64,000 nt of DNA, taken from positions 19,070,001-19,134,000 of the forward strand of contig JALMGJ010000008.1 in the NCBI GenBank assembly GCA_023362775.1. The letters run 5' to 3'. The DNA comes from Charina bottae. Its lineage: Eukaryota > Chordata > Lepidosauria > Squamata > Charinaidae. The notes under the pieces are model-generated. The model was not told the origin of the DNA, made no database searches, and was given only the letters and a program-made list of their open reading frames with translations. This document shows, piece by piece, positions 21,690 through 34,310 of this stretch (its first letter is position 1; each line of letters begins with the position of its first letter). The position numbers and the translations under genes are program-made.

Positions 21690-21860
21690 TTGTGCCGTCT
21701 AGTCCATGCAGTTTTTGTTTTTTGGCAACATATTTTGGAAATGGATTGCCATTGCCTTCTTCTTACTGCTGGGGAGAGCTTTATGTCTAAGGCAGGATAG
21801 AACTCATGGTTTCCTGGTTTCTAGCCCAAGGCCTTTAACCATTATGCCAAACTGGCTCTA
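21690..21860 (-). repeat. Diverged SINE fragment
   Basis: Positions 21790-21858 match the reversed head of the tRNA-derived SINE (ctttatgtctaaggcaggat ... accattatgccaaactggc). The preceding 100 bases (gtgccgtctagtccatgcag ... ggattgccattgccttcttc) resemble the body of a related squamate SINE. No poly-AAAT tail is present. Confidence 0.55.
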
Positions 21861-22479
21861 ATAGTCTTTTTATTGAATTCTACATGAAATAATTTGTTTT
21901 TGAAATGGTACTTAAAATGTCAAGCAGTATTTTAGAATGACATTTCAAATCTGTTACTCTGGAATGTAACCTTGTTTGTGAGTAGAACATAGCCTGTTGT
22001 AGTAGATTCCCCAAGACTTGAATATTGACATAATCCAAACAAAAAAAGTACTGTAATTGCTTGGTTCAAGAATGTACTATGTGATCTATTCCAGTTTTCC
22101 ACTTCTGTCATGTTTATTTTCCACTAAGTGCTAAAACCTTGATGGAAATTGAATGTAGGATTTTGTCAAGCATTTCTATCTTTATTTTTTATCTTAGGAC
22201 CAATCCAAAAATTCTTTTTCTTCCAGGTAGGCAAATTACAAATCCCCAAAAGGTAACACAGTAGTCTTAAAAAGTATGTTTGATACCAATAATTCTGAGC
22301 AGTATTAATAACAGAAGATACTTAGACTTCATGTACATCTTTTCAAAAGGCCATTAGAGCTGATTCACATGTTAGATTTTTTCCCTTCTAAAAGCATAAG
22401 AAAAATATCCATGTATAACAACATCCTGTGTCAATGTTTTATATTGCTTCAAATGTATTTGTTCAGAAACTGTAATGAA

Positions 22480-23652
22480 AACAATCTCTCAGTGGCTTTC
22501 GATACCCTCGACCATGGTACCTTTCTGGACTGACTTTGGGGGTTGGGAGTGGGAGGTACTATTTTGTGGTCGTTCTCCTTTCTCTGTGGCCAGTTCCAGT
22601 CAGTGTTGGTGGGTGAGGAGAGGTCAAGCCCTAGCCCCTGCAGTGTGGGCTGCCTCAGCGATCGGATCTCTCCCCTCTCCTCTTTAACATCTACATAAAA
22701 CCGCTGGGCAAGGTCATCCAATGGCACGTGGTATGGTACCATCAGTATGCTGATGACACTAAACTATACATCTTTACCCCAGGCCGGGCAGGTGATGCTG
22801 TTGTGGTGCTGTCTGAGTGCCTGGAGGCTTTAAGGGTCTGGATGGGTATGAACCAACTTCAGCTCAACCCTGGCAAGATGGAGTGGCTTTGGGTTTTTGG
22901 ACCACCAGGGTCTGGCGACTTGTCATATTTGACTCTGGATGGGGTTGCACTCCCCCAGACCAAGCTTGTGCACAATTTAGGGGTTTTCCTGGACTCACGG
23001 CTCCTGCTTGCTGAGCAGGTGGCAGCCGCCGTGGCTAGGGGGGCCTTTGCACAGATCTGTCTTGTGTACCAATTGTGTCCTTTCCTGGACCGGGAGGCCT
23101 TGCTCACACTCACTCACACTTAAGTGACCTCCCAGTTGGATTATTGCAATGTGCTTTACATGAGGCTGCCCTTGAAGACCACTCAGAAGCTACAACTGGT
23201 CCAAATGCAGTGGCACGCACAGTATTGGGTGCCCATTAGTTTGCCCATGTTACACCTTTATTGCGCGAGCTGCACTGGCTCCCAGTTTTCTTCCAGGTGC
23301 AATTCAAGGTGCTGGTTATCACCTTTAAAGCTCTACATGGCATGGGACCTGGTTATTTGTGGGACTGCCTCTCCCTAAGAATATCTGCCCATCCCACTAG
23401 ATCAGATAGGGTGGGCACACTCCAGTTCCCCTCCTGAAATCTTGCCATCCAGTGGGACCTGGGACGTGTGCCTTTTCCGTGGCTGCCTCTACCTTGTGGA
23501 ACAACTTTCTGTTTTATTGTTTCTGTTTTTACTCTTTTATTGTTGTTTTATTTATTGGTTTTATTGTTGTTGTGAGCCGCCCAGTATTGCTTAAGATGGG
23601 CAGCCATGTAAATCTTTTGAATAAATAAATAAGTAAATAAATAAATAAAAAT
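22480..23652 (+). mobile_element. 5'-truncated L2-type LINE
   Basis: Starts inside the RT palm (SVAFDTLDHGTF, with the Asp of the first palm motif) and runs to the 3' tail 'gagccgcccagtattgctta' followed by (AAATA/AAAT)n at 23615-23650. The tail is of the same type seen at 25.4 kb. Loss of the 5' half is the usual result of incomplete reverse transcription. I found no clear target duplication. Confidence 0.88.
22680..23378 (+). pseudogene. L2-type LINE reverse transcriptase, palm to C-terminus
   Basis: The frame reads LFNIYIKPLGKVI (in the frame before 22728), then HQYADDTKLYIF (catalytic YADD at about 22749-22760), AVVVLSECLEALRVWM, NQLQLNPGKMEWL, VHNLGVFLDSRLLLAEQVAA, FAQICLVYQLCPFLDREALL, a TAA at 23121, then VTSQLDYCNVLYMRLPLK. 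These are RT motifs and C-terminal blocks of CR1/L2 LINE proteins. Further frameshifts lie before 22700 and after 23210. The protein would copy the LINE RNA at the target; this copy is dead. Confidence 0.85.
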
Positions 23653-25330
23653 GTTTTTTGCACAATAAGTAGGTGGAAATATGCTAACTTTAACTTCAAA
23701 CATGTGAGAATCAAGACACAGTCTTTATTCCTGGGCATTTGAATATGAGATTATGGTAAGGTTAACAGCCTGCTTTTTAAAACTCTATTTTAAAGTCTAT
23801 GGCTTTGGAAGTGGAAGTGGTAGATATTCCTTCCTGATCAATTTACATGAAATCAAAACCATCTGTTAAACATTGTGAGGAGGAATCTAAGTGCACAAAT
23901 AATTTTTACCTCATCATCAATTTATTATCAAAGATTTGGCTTTACTGATATCTAAATAACTTACTTCAACTACAAATGTTTGCCTATTCTTTCTCTACAA
24001 AAAGTTAAATCACCAAAAAAAGGAAGATCATTTCTAGAGATCTTTTTGGAGTTCGTCAAGACATATTTTCCTTCAGAACAAAATAGAAATGTGAGTTTGG
24101 AGATGTTGTTTTGCAAAAGGAACAAGTTCCAACTTTATTTGCTGCTTCCATCCAACCGGAGGTTATGTTTATTTAGAAAGCTAACATTTATATGGCTTAT
24201 ACATTCACAACAGTTCAGTGCCAAAAACCACAGGCCTAAAATGACTCTTTTCATTGCTCCTTCAGTTTTTGACCTATAGCTGTTTTTACAGGAACTGGAT
24301 CTTTTTGAGCAATTGCCTCTGGTAGACTTAAGAGTAATAGCACCCTGTACAATAATTTACAAAGAGCAGCTTGAGAAAGGGGAAGTGCATTTTAGCCCTC
24401 AAGCTCTGAATTTTCCAGACCTGGTGAAGAAACATTACAAGAAAGGCAAGAAGATATAATAGAAGGGACCAAAATTATTAGAACCAAACCTGATGCCCAA
24501 AGGCAGAATCCAAACACCCAGCCCAGGAGATCAATATGAATTCTGTGAAAACAGGGGAAGTGAACAAAGACACTAGAGTATTATTACTACTGTTATTAAT
24601 TTGATGTTTAACAACCAAAGTTGTTGGGTGGATTACTAAGTTATTTAAAATACTCAGTTTGATTGTAAAAACATCAAATATATTAATAAGTAACCCGGGA
24701 AAGATGCAGGAATAAAAATAAATAAAAGCAAGTCTTCTAGTGTAACATAGGCATATTAAAATAAATGTCTAGGAAATTTTGGCTTAGCCAAAAAGATATT
24801 AATGTAGTACCAGGGACAGCATTCCAGCAGAAGAGTCTCACATAGCCATCTTAAGAGAGAGAACTACTTGGCTAAATTTGCTTAGTGAGGAAATATACAA
24901 CCAGCTGACTCACATGCTGGACAGGTGCGGTCATATAATGCAAACCCGTGAGTGTGGCATAGTCCTTGCTCAGGTAGAGTCCTTACCACAGCTCCTCCCT
25001 CCATGGATACAGAAAAAATAGTTTGGCTTTTTAAACAAAAAGGCAGTTCTTAAGGAGGAACTGCAGAAGCTGAGACAAGGCTCAGAAAATTGCTGGTTTA
25101 TCTTTCCACAGCCTCAAATTAACATTTGGAATTTCCAGGAAAAGGGAGATTTCCAGGAAAAGAAGTAGGAAGAACAACTGTTTCAAGAGTATTCTATCAT
25201 GAGAGAAATAAGTACCCATTCTAGCCAGGATATGTATATATCTTTTCTTCCTTTTTTCCCCCCTGTGTGGTGCAAAGTTCATTAATTTTTATTTTTATTT
25301 TTGTGTACAAAACAGTAAAATCTGTCTCAT
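23653..25330. other. AT-rich noncoding DNA, no gene seen
   Basis: No protein-like frame, including the 99-codon frame at 23980-24279, which shows no known domain. No repeat family is recognised. Confidence 0.55.
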
Positions 25331-25530
25331 TTTAGCTTTTATTTATTTATTTGTTTGTTTGTTTGTTTGTTTGTTTATTTATTTATTTATTAAATTTCTA
25401 TGACCGCCCATCTCCCCCTCAAGGAGGGACTCTGGGCGGTTCACAACACAACATCATTAAAATACAATAAAAACAACAATAAAAATATAAATACAATAAA
25501 ATCCAAGTGGCAGGTGGTTCTTACAGTGAA
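25331..25530 (-). repeat. L2-type LINE 3' tail
   Basis: A (TTTA)n/(TTTG)n tract at 25337-25393 is followed by 'ctatgaccgcccatctcccc' and 'actctgggcggttcacaaca', the reversed 'gaaccgcccagagt ... gggcggtcatagaaattt' tail of this LINE family, then CA/AAT-rich sequence. Only the extreme 3' end inserted. Confidence 0.75.
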
Positions 25531-27448
25531 GCTGAACATATTTAAATATGTATGAACATATTTTATACCATCTTTAGGCTAAGCATGAGGAAATTACTTG
25601 TATTCATAATTTCATTATGATCTGTAATAAGCTGAAAGCGCCACAACATCTCTTTTGTGATTTTTACCAGGGAAGTTCATACTTCTAACAGACCACCACC
25701 ATCTGGTGGTCTGCTTGGAGCATTACATTGACTTTTGAATTTCCCTTTTAACGAAATGGTATTTGTTTTCTTCAACACTAAATACTTTTAATATATTTAA
25801 AGTTAAAGGGGATTTTACAGTTTATTTTTACAATAAATCATTTTGTTTAACTCCTCTGAGATTGGTTTATCTCCCATGGAAGGGAAGGAACTTCTGACAG
25901 TTCTAAAGCCACATGTGCCTATGCTATATGGCAAAGAGACCTGTGCCAGAAAGGCAGCATATGTTGTTAGAGCCCTATTTCTCTCACATATCAGGACTGA
26001 GGGAGGACATCAGTTTTGCTGCTCTTGGAAGATAGCTGGAGGAAGCCAGAACTACCAAGCTGCTACCCCAAAGCAAATACAGGGACAAGGTGTGAAGGTC
26101 CAGAGGACTTCTGAGAAAAGAGATTGAGACCTCCAGCCTCCTGCCCCATGGGTTCAGCCATTTACTACAGCAATACAACATATTCTATTTCCTATTGCAG
26201 GTGAGAGATTAATATTAAAGTTGAAATGGAAAAGGGGCATTTCCCCATAATACTAAAATAAAGCTTGCACAAACATTTAAAGTAAGGACAAACATTTACT
26301 GTCTTTTCCGTTCACAAATAGTGTCTTTTCTTCATCTTCCTCCCCTTGGCTATGTGTCAGAGTGCAATGACTTTGGCACACCCAGGAAGTGAGGTCAGGT
26401 GGTTCTTTGTGCCTTGCCAAACTGCTTCTTCTTTGCTGCATGCTCATCCGTTTTTTTTAGCATTCATCTGAAAAGAAAAATTACTGTTCCGTCTAAAGTT
26501 TCTTTTCATGCTGTTATTTTTCTCAGAAAGGTAAGAGGAAGTTTTTGACACTCTTAATATAACACAGAATGTTAATCTTATAATCACCCTGTCAGCACTT
26601 TGTGTCAGGGTGTTAATGACCATCTTTCAGCCACTCAGAGTTCCCTGCCAATAAAAATAGAGTGGAATGAAACCAAGCAGCAAATATTTAGACACATTGA
26701 CGCTCTCTCTTTTTGTAGTGTTTTCCAGCTTAAACTTCTTTTCACCAAGTTGTAGGTGACAAAGAATATGGTGTGGAAGATCTTTCCTTCCTATGGCTTA
26801 CATCTATAAATTATTCACAATTACTGTAAAATAAATGTAATGTTTTATTAAATATACCATAGCCCATATGCAACAATCAGATAAACCAAATAAAACTATA
26901 TTTAAATTTGCAGCACAAAAATGTAGTTTTCAATAGGAACTTTGCAAAATAGAATCCAATTGGATTCTAAAGTCTCTCATTTTTCCAGAGAAAAACTAAA
27001 TTGGTAAAAAAAATTGGAGGGGATGGAGAATGAGGAGTAATTTTATTTATTTTGCAGAATTTGCTATTTCATTGGTTATCACAGTGCTGAGATAAGCTCA
27101 GAAGCAAAGGGCAGAGGGAGATGTAATGCATTTAGACTGTCCATTGAATTTAGTGTGAATGTTTTAACTATGCTATCTCTTTGATTAGCATGGAAGCTCA
27201 GAAGAAATCTTAAAGAGCTTAGCTTTCATACTAAGCCATATTTTCCCGTGAGATGCTCCACTATCAATTTTTTTCACATAAAATGTCCAAATAGTAAATC
27301 GTCTATGGTCATACAGTGATTTCAGCAGATCAGGTCCAGGAGAAAATTCACAGCAAGGTAAAAGGTTAGGTCCATTCAGAATTCTGGACAGCTCCATGTG
27401 AAGTGTACTAGTCCTAAAAAGTTTCTCAATAGCTGATAATGCTAGATA
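25531..27448. other. Noncoding DNA, no gene seen
   Basis: No domain is recognised in any frame, including 25843-26127 and 27185-27469, and no repeat family is apparent. Confidence 0.5.
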
Positions 27449-27456
27449 GCATAAGG

Positions 27457-27715
27457 CAGAGCTTTCCAAACTGTGTGTCGGGACACGTTAGTGTGTCGGC
27501 TGCAGTGTCTGGGTGTGTCACGGCCGCTGCTGCCTCCGAGCCCTGCCAGGATTCCGCGCAGGTCCTAGTGCCTGCCTTGTGCCCTGCTGCCTCCAAACCT
27601 GCTGTGATTCCGCGCAGGTCCTAATGCCTGCCTTGTGCCCTGCTGTAAGAGTGTGTCGCGAAATGATGCATGTCTAAAAAGTGTGTCACCAACATGAAAA
27701 GTTTGGAAAGCTCTG
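27457..27715. mobile_element. hAT-type MITE with 8-bp target duplication
   Basis: A 259-bp element with near-perfect 16-bp inverted ends, cagagctttccaaact and agtttggaaagctctg, and an exact 8-bp duplication GCATAAGG at 27449-27456 and 27716-27723. The interior has repeated 'gtgtgtcg' motifs and a duplicated segment around 'ccgcgcaggtcctaatgcctg' (27555 and 27610). It is the better-preserved relative of 5116-5304. No transposase. Confidence 0.9.
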
Positions 27716-27723
27716 GCATAAGG

Positions 27724-28887
27724 CTTCAATTTAGCCTACTTGATTAGTCCTGCCTCTGCCAACACAACTGCTGATTCTAACAGCATTAGGGGAGAAACTG
27801 TGTGTTTGTACTTTTCAGTTGGGAGTTTTGGGACTCCAAGGATGGTGAAGGAGTGACAGGATAATGCTTCTCTCCCATCACTGTTTCCCTAAAAGTAGTA
27901 TTTGGATGCATGTGGCCCCCAAGATTAATAACCTTATATGCATCATCCAATGCCTTCTGAACCACATACATTAGCAGCTAGCATCACATCTTGTTATAAT
28001 TAACTGTGCAGGCTCACTATGCACTGTTAATTGTGTATAATATGCACTTCTAAGCAGCTTGATTGGATGCCCCCCTGATCACAGAGTTTTGAGAAAAGGA
28101 GAAAAACCTCTTCCTCACCACTCCATACCATGCATGATTTTATGCACCTTGGTCAAGAAATTTAAAGGACCTCTTACTATGCTTTGATCCTACCTAATCT
28201 CAATAGTCATTTGGGGAGCCACAATCATCCATTAAAGAAATATCTGTTGTGACTGACTGAAATATCCAGTAGGACTTGATCTACCAAAAGAGAGTCACCT
28301 GACTTATTCTTCAATGTATTCTGGATGCTGTGTTTTGATAGACCTATAACAGCTGAGATATTTAAAGCTTTAATTTGTGTTCCATTGCATTTTATGACAT
28401 TTTATTGGCTGCTTTTGCTATTGGAAATTTTCCTTCCATTGTTCTGTTTGCTTTGATTGTATGATTTGTTGTTAATTGCTTCTGTCCAAAGGACATAAAA
28501 CAACATGCATATCTATCTTTATTTTTTACTTTTTAATTATTTTTAATAAAAACAGGTTACTATCTCTATATTCTATGAGATATAAGGCAATTCTATGAGA
28601 CAGAATGTAGTAGAGGAGAAGCTATGAGGCAAAGAATGGTTTAAGTGAGTAGAATCTGTGGAGCAGGACTGGAACATCCAGTTCTTGTTAAAATATAGCT
28701 CTCAACATGCCTTAGCAAATATGTCCAATGGAAAAGGAAGGTGATAAGTGAAATTTAGCAACAACTGAAGGGACACAAGTTTCCCATTTGCAACATAATT
28801 GGTACCATCTTATCCTGACAAATTAGAGAGAGAGAAAATAAGTGAAGAGTAGGAGCTTCCAAAATAATGCAACATACTCCCATTTCT
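27724..28887. other. Noncoding DNA, no gene seen
   Basis: No recognisable ORF, RNA gene or repeat. Confidence 0.5.
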
Positions 28888-29339
28888 TAAAGGGTTTTCC
28901 AGTAGTAATGTATGGCTGTGAGAGTTGGACCATAAGGAAGGCTGAGCACCGAAGAATTGATGCTTTCGAACTGTGGTGCTGGAGAAGACTCTTGAGAGTC
29001 CCTTGGACTGCAAGGAGGTCAAACCAGTCAATCCTAAAGGAAATCAACCCGGAGTGCTCATTGGAAGGACAGATGCTGAAGCTGAAGCTCAAATACTTTG
29101 GCCACCTAATGCGAAGAGAGGACTCACTGGAAAAGACCCTGATGCTGGGAAAGACTGAAGGCAAAAGGAGAAGGGGACGGCAGAGGATGAGATGGTTAGA
29201 TAGCATCACCGATGTAATGAACATGAATTTGAGTAAACTTTGAGAGACAGTGGAGGACAGGAAGGCCTGGCGTGCTATGGTCCATGAGGTCACGAAGAGT
29301 CGGACACGACTAAACGACTGAACAACAAACAACAAAAAA
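28888..29339 (+). mobile_element. 5'-truncated BovB LINE, 3' end
   Basis: An open frame reads FPVVMYGCESWTIRKAEHRR, DAFELWCWRRLLRVPWTARR, NPECSLEGQMLKLKLKYFGH and RREDSLEKTLMLGKTEGKRR, the C-terminal part of the BovB protein, up to a TGA at about 29241; the continuing frame reads VEDRKAWRAMVHEVTKSRTRL. The 3' end has 'cacgaagagtcggacacgac' and a CAACAAACAACAAAAA tail. It is more like typical BovB than the 9.3-kb copy and looks relatively young, since only one nonsense codon is seen in about 400 bp. Confidence 0.9.
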
Positions 29340-32300
29340 AGGTCCTATTCAAGGTTCAAATGAATCAGCAATAGTGGTCATCAAAATATTATAAGCGTAA
29401 GAAGGTCAGTCAGTCCAATTCCCCTAACTGGTGCTGAACATTTCATAAGTACTAGAAAACATTAAGTATACTTACTTATTAGGAAGTAAGCTTAGTCCAA
29501 CCAATATGTATGCTTCCGCTTAGGCCATAGGGAAGGGTTGCCCCAAGTTTTAACCATATACTTCTGCGTACTTTGTGACCCATTCAAACATTCCAGTAGT
29601 TCCTTTTTCTTTTTTTGTGGTCCAGTGTTGGCTATAATTTATCAGTATTAAGTACTTCACTTTACTGTTTACAAGGAATAAGAGCTGATAAACTTAAGTA
29701 TTTCTATGGTCATGTAGTCAGTTGCTTCTTCTTTTTAAACTGGCATCACCAGATGTTTGGGTTCCCATGAAATAGGCCTAGTACAAAGCAAACATAGATT
29801 ACCATTTTCCAGCATTTTTTGTCATGTAAAGTTTTAATGCAAGCCAGTTACAAGTCATTACACAGCCAACAATAATTCCTAATAACTCTTTCCATTTGCC
29901 ATGTGTCATATAATCCAGAATGATATTCCTATGTCCACTACAAAGGTTTGCTTCCAGCAGTATTTTTATTCAGTTACATGTGAATAATTCCCACTGCATG
30001 CAATGGGACTTACTTTTAAGCAGACATCCAAAGTTTTCAGTGCAATATGGGATCCTAGACCTTATGTTATACATCTTTGCTTTAAAGTCAGTTTAGCAGC
30101 AGTATACAGTAAATCTGGTCCACAAGTCCTCTATATAAACACTTTGTGGCTTTATTCAACACATTCAGAAGCTAATTGGACATGCTTTAAACAAAATACT
30201 GTGGTTGGTTAACTGCTTAACTTAATACTTTGCTTGTAAAAAAATGCTTCTTTAACATCTTAAAACTGAAATGTACTTGAGTAGTGTCTGAAAAGAAGTG
30301 TTCTGCTATTAATATTAAAAAAGAGGGAAATTGTTCCACATACAAATCTATATTATGAATTCTGTTTATATCCTATTAGCCTTCTATTCATTTCAATGAT
30401 ATAATTCTTCTTCTCTTGCTATTCCAAAATTAAAGTAACTTCACCTTTTAAGCACTTTTTCAGATTCAAATTCAGAATAGAAATCCAACAAAAATTAAAT
30501 AAAAACTTGGTCCTCTATTTTTGTCCTGGAGGCATGACGTTTTGAAAGCTAGCTATTGTATCACGTGATTTTTTTCCCCATGACTGAAATACTGCTTGAC
30601 TAACAACAAATATATACCCCTTAATCCATATACACAAGATACATCAACCACACTCCAGTACTTTCCAGTTCTCACCAGTAGTATAATTTTAACTGCAATG
30701 CAAAAAATATAAAGAATTTACTGATCTTATGAAGTAAAGTAAAAGCTAACATTGCTTGAATGCAGCTGAGTCTTTGAGAGGTAATATCTTCTGCTTTGTT
30801 ATTCACTGGGGACAGGGAAGGAGAAAAAGTGAAGTGTTTTTGCTACATATGCTCATGTATTGGAAATAGATTTTCCTGCTACAGAAATGCTGAAAAGAAA
30901 AGGAAAAAAAGACCCGATCTTTAGCAAATAGCTGTGACAATTCTTGAGTCAAATTATTTACTGTTTTTAAGAGATATCATTTTGACTTCAAAGAACAATG
31001 ATTGCAAGGGGGAGAAATCTTTATCTGTTAGGAGTCAAATCCATCCTTATCAGTTTTGAGGGACTTTCATTTAGCCTTTCCTTATAGCTCAACTGAAGGC
31101 TTCCAAACCATTCTCTAAGCAGCTGTGATTCATACTTGAATTTCAGCCTAGATCTAACTACAGGCCCCAAGTTCCCCAAGGAAGTCTTGCATAAGCATTG
31201 TTCTCAATTAGTAGTGCAGAGATTTGAGAGAAAGCAAGAGGTCTTTGCTTTTGTTGGCATTGGGACATTAAAAATAAGTGGTCAAGTCTATTTCAGATGT
31301 CTGTGTGTAAATTTAAATCCCTCTTAATGGTAATGGGAGCTGCATATGTGTTCTGAGGAGAGAGTCTATATCCCCTAAGCAAGCAAAGTGGGCAAAGCCA
31401 AGAAAAATCAAACTTTGTTACATTTAGAACTGGCTAAAGTATTAGTTTTTCAGGAATTATTTTATGGGTTAAGCAAATCTGTCCAACTGTGATGGGATTT
31501 CATGTCCCAGTAGGATGTATGTTTTATTTACTAACTTTTCAACTTTTACATCTTTGAGAAGGGGGGGGGGGAAGAAGTTTCCAAAAATACTTGAGTGGAA
31601 AGGAAACAGCTGTTTGCAGAGATGAGCTATTATGGTCAATGAAAGTTCTTAGTGGGAGTACAATGGTGAGGGTGCATTCGGGTGGTGCTCTTCAGCTTGG
31701 CAGAAGTCATGGGCACCCATGAATTATGTCATTCTGGAGCTTTTTCACAGGCAGGGTTTTAAAGTCCTGTTGTCTCTTGATCATGAATCTTTCTGGCAAA
31801 CAACATTTTTTAATGTCAGCATAACATGTTTCAACAATATTTCTCTATCAAGGGCAATCTGACAATGGAATCAAGAGCCCATTCAGCAGCTAAAAATGTA
31901 CAAGGCACTAACCTTCTTTGACCTTATGCCCTCAGATGTGTTGGACTACAAATACCATTATGCTCCAATAACTGTAGTCTCGGAGAATACTGGGTTAAGT
32001 CAGTCTGCATTATAGAAATCTAAGCTGCAACTGATGGAGTAAGCAAATGACAGAAACACAAGCCCCTGTTTTCTGTACGCATGGTACAAATGGTTCCAGA
32101 ACTAAAATAGGCAAATTCAAAGCAAATTCCATTTATTCCATTAACTGAATGTTATACAGTCCACTTAGTATATGCACTCAAATAAGGATGTTTAAAAATA
32201 TCTATGTGAAACCAACTTGGGTGCTACCTCTCTACCAGTTCCCATTGCTTTTTACTCAGTGTACCTGCTTCTGATTCAAATGAGTCTCCCACTATTCCCT

Positions 32301-33500
32301 ACAAGTTTATCTGTCAGAACAACAGAAGCATGAGGAGAGCTGTGGCTATTAGCGACAAAAGCATTTTCCATTGTCAGGTTCTGGATGTAACAAATTCATG
32401 CAGCAAAGATGGAGAGAATGAAAATAGGCTTAGCTGTTATTACGAGGAACAAAAAAAATTAATTGAAATATGAAATTAAAAGTGGCATACGACAATACTT
32501 AAGTCAAGCCAGTGTTCTGTGAGCTCTAGATTCCCTCTGATTACCCATAACCATTGGTCTCCAAACTAGTAATTCTCAAGGAAAACATGATTTCTACCAA
32601 GCACCAGACTAAAGCACTATATCATGTGAAGAATCAGGTTTTGGAAAATCTTTATCTGTGGGTTCCTTCCATATGGCACAGTTTTCAATCCCAATACCTC
32701 CAAAGCATTTTGAAGTCAACCGTGTGGTTCTCTTCACTTCTGCCTGCTTCAGATTGCTGAGAAAAGTCTATGAACACCCTGAACCAATTAGTAGTTTGGT
32801 TAAGCTTACTAATAAGGAAGTGCAACAATCATCATTTAGCACTGTTCCTTGAGTTATGACAGCTTTGTAATAACAAAATTTCCTTCACTCTATATGAGGT
32901 AGGGGGGATAAATTAATTTTCCTTCTACATTATTCAATGCATGCTGTATTTATTTGTCTGGTCATGTTGCACACTGTTGATAAAAGGGAACATCTGTCTG
33001 AGCATCAAGTCACCATTCCGTGTGGTGGGTTGTAAAGAAAAAGTAATGGCTTGCTTGAGCCCAGAGGCTGGGAGGTGAAATAAGGCAAGAATTTGGTGCA
33101 TGTTGCTTATATAATTGGGGAAAAATCAAACATAAGCTGATTAGAAACCAAGAACAAGGATTAACATTTGTTCTGCTGATAAGGTTTCCTGTGATATCTG
33201 TTACACATTTATTAATTCAGGCTGAGAGAAATGGGGTAAAGCAAGAGTTCCTGTGAATGGGGGAAAAAACCCTGTCACCAAGCTCAGTACTTCAAATCAT
33301 AAAACCCAAGTTTTGCCACTTTGGCTGCATTGAATTAAGCTGGGAGGGGGAAGCCCTGCTGCCAAGGAGGGCGGCATTCTGAGACATTCACAGCACTGTG
33401 GTATCAACGTTCAGTAGGACAAATGCTTCAAATGGATTTCTGTCAAATGCCTTATCCTCAGCAATTGAAATGGAGGTTTGGGCTACTTCATGGATTTTAG
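29340..33500. other. AT-rich noncoding DNA, no gene seen
   Basis: Over 4 kb without a recognisable repeat or protein-like frame. The only simple feature is a G run near 31561-31571. This is the least repeat-rich long stretch, so host regulatory or intronic sequence is possible but cannot be seen by eye. Confidence 0.5.
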
Positions 33501-33504
33501 ATGG

Positions 33505-33605
33505 ACATGTAATACAAAGGCAGGAGCCATTGGAGACACCGATGCTTGGAACAATTGAAGGCAATCAAAAAAGGGGAATGACTGTGGAAGGAAAGTCTTG
33601 CAGTC
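33505..33605 (+). pseudogene. Short degenerate RTE/BovB remnant
   Basis: The frame reads GHVIQRQEPLETPMLGTIEGNQKRG, shown here only as a pattern match to the 'YFGHVMRREESLEKTLMLGK' C-terminal block. Position of Gly-His, Arg-x-Glu-x-Leu-Glu and Met-Leu-Gly are kept. Too short to date. Confidence 0.5.
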
Positions 33606-33927
33606 ACTAGCATGAGCTCTTCCTTCCTTTTGTTTTCTCTCCTGGGGCTTAAGGTGGCCTGAAGAACACTGAAGCAACCTGGTTTCCAATTATAAAAGGG
33701 AAATGCTGATACTCCCTGGGTGTAAGTATCTGTTGAAGGATGATTTGTGCTGTGTGGAAGAGCAGAGAAGAATAATGGCTGCATTCTTCTTTGCAGCCTA
33801 AGAAGCAGAGTGACCATCAAGATAAACTGCAGCTTAGCAGGTGACTGATGCTGAAGGAGGAGTAGACTTGGACTTCAGATAAGCTGAAAGGGGAAGCAAA
33901 ACTCAGCAGCCTCATCACCTCAGCAAA

Positions 33928-34258
33928 GATAGTAAAGGTGAAGGTTCCCCCCGCACATTTGTGCAGTCGTGTCCAACTCTAAGGGCCGGCGCTCATCTCC
34001 GTTTGTTAGCCGAAGAGCCAGCGTTGTCCGAAGACGTTTCCATGGTCATGTGGCCGGCATGATGCACGCGAAACGCTGTTACCTACCCACCGAAGTGGTA
34101 CCTATTAATCTACCTGCATTTGCATGCTTTCAAATTGCTAGGTTGGCAAGAGCTGGGGCTAGTGCGGGAGCTCACTCCGTCACGCAGGACTAGGGATTCG
34201 AACCTCCGAACTTGCGACCTTCTGATCAACAAGCCTGGCATCTTACCTGCTGAGCCAA
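33928..34258 (-). mobile_element. tRNA-derived SINE, probably Sauria SINE type
   Basis: Read on the minus strand it begins with an A-box-like TGGCTCAGCAGGTAAGATG and a B box GGTTCGAATCC (at about 34196-34206) at tRNA spacing, then a body with 'tgaccatggaaacgtcttcg' and ends at 33928 in 'ggggggaaccttcacctttac'. The ACCTTT-type 3' end is a trait of Sauria SINEs, which share their tail with BovB LINEs. CpG-rich relative to its surroundings. Mobilisation by BovB RT is known for this class. Confidence 0.78.
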
Positions 34259-34271
34259 AATGATGTCCAAT

Positions 34272-34310
34272 GGGTCATGAAGAGCCAGAATGACTGAACA
34301 ACAAAAATAA
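34272..34310 (+). repeat. BovB 3'-terminal fragment
   Basis: 'gggtcatgaagagccagaat' followed by 'gactgaacaacaaaaat' matches the extreme 3' end of BovB as at 29.29-29.34 kb. It lies next to the SINE head and 670 bp beyond the degenerate BovB protein remnant, so it may be the end of that same old copy, split by the SINE. Confidence 0.5.

Noticed and set aside
25331..25400. Telomere-like or centromeric satellite at the TTTA/TTTG tract
   Set aside because: It is the tail of an L2-type LINE, followed by the family's diagnostic 'ccgcccatctcccc' sequence.
26700..26900. Possible host promoter or exon in the moderately complex sequence around 26-27 kb
   Set aside because: No splice-site-bounded frame with protein similarity and no CpG cluster or motif pairing could be supported.
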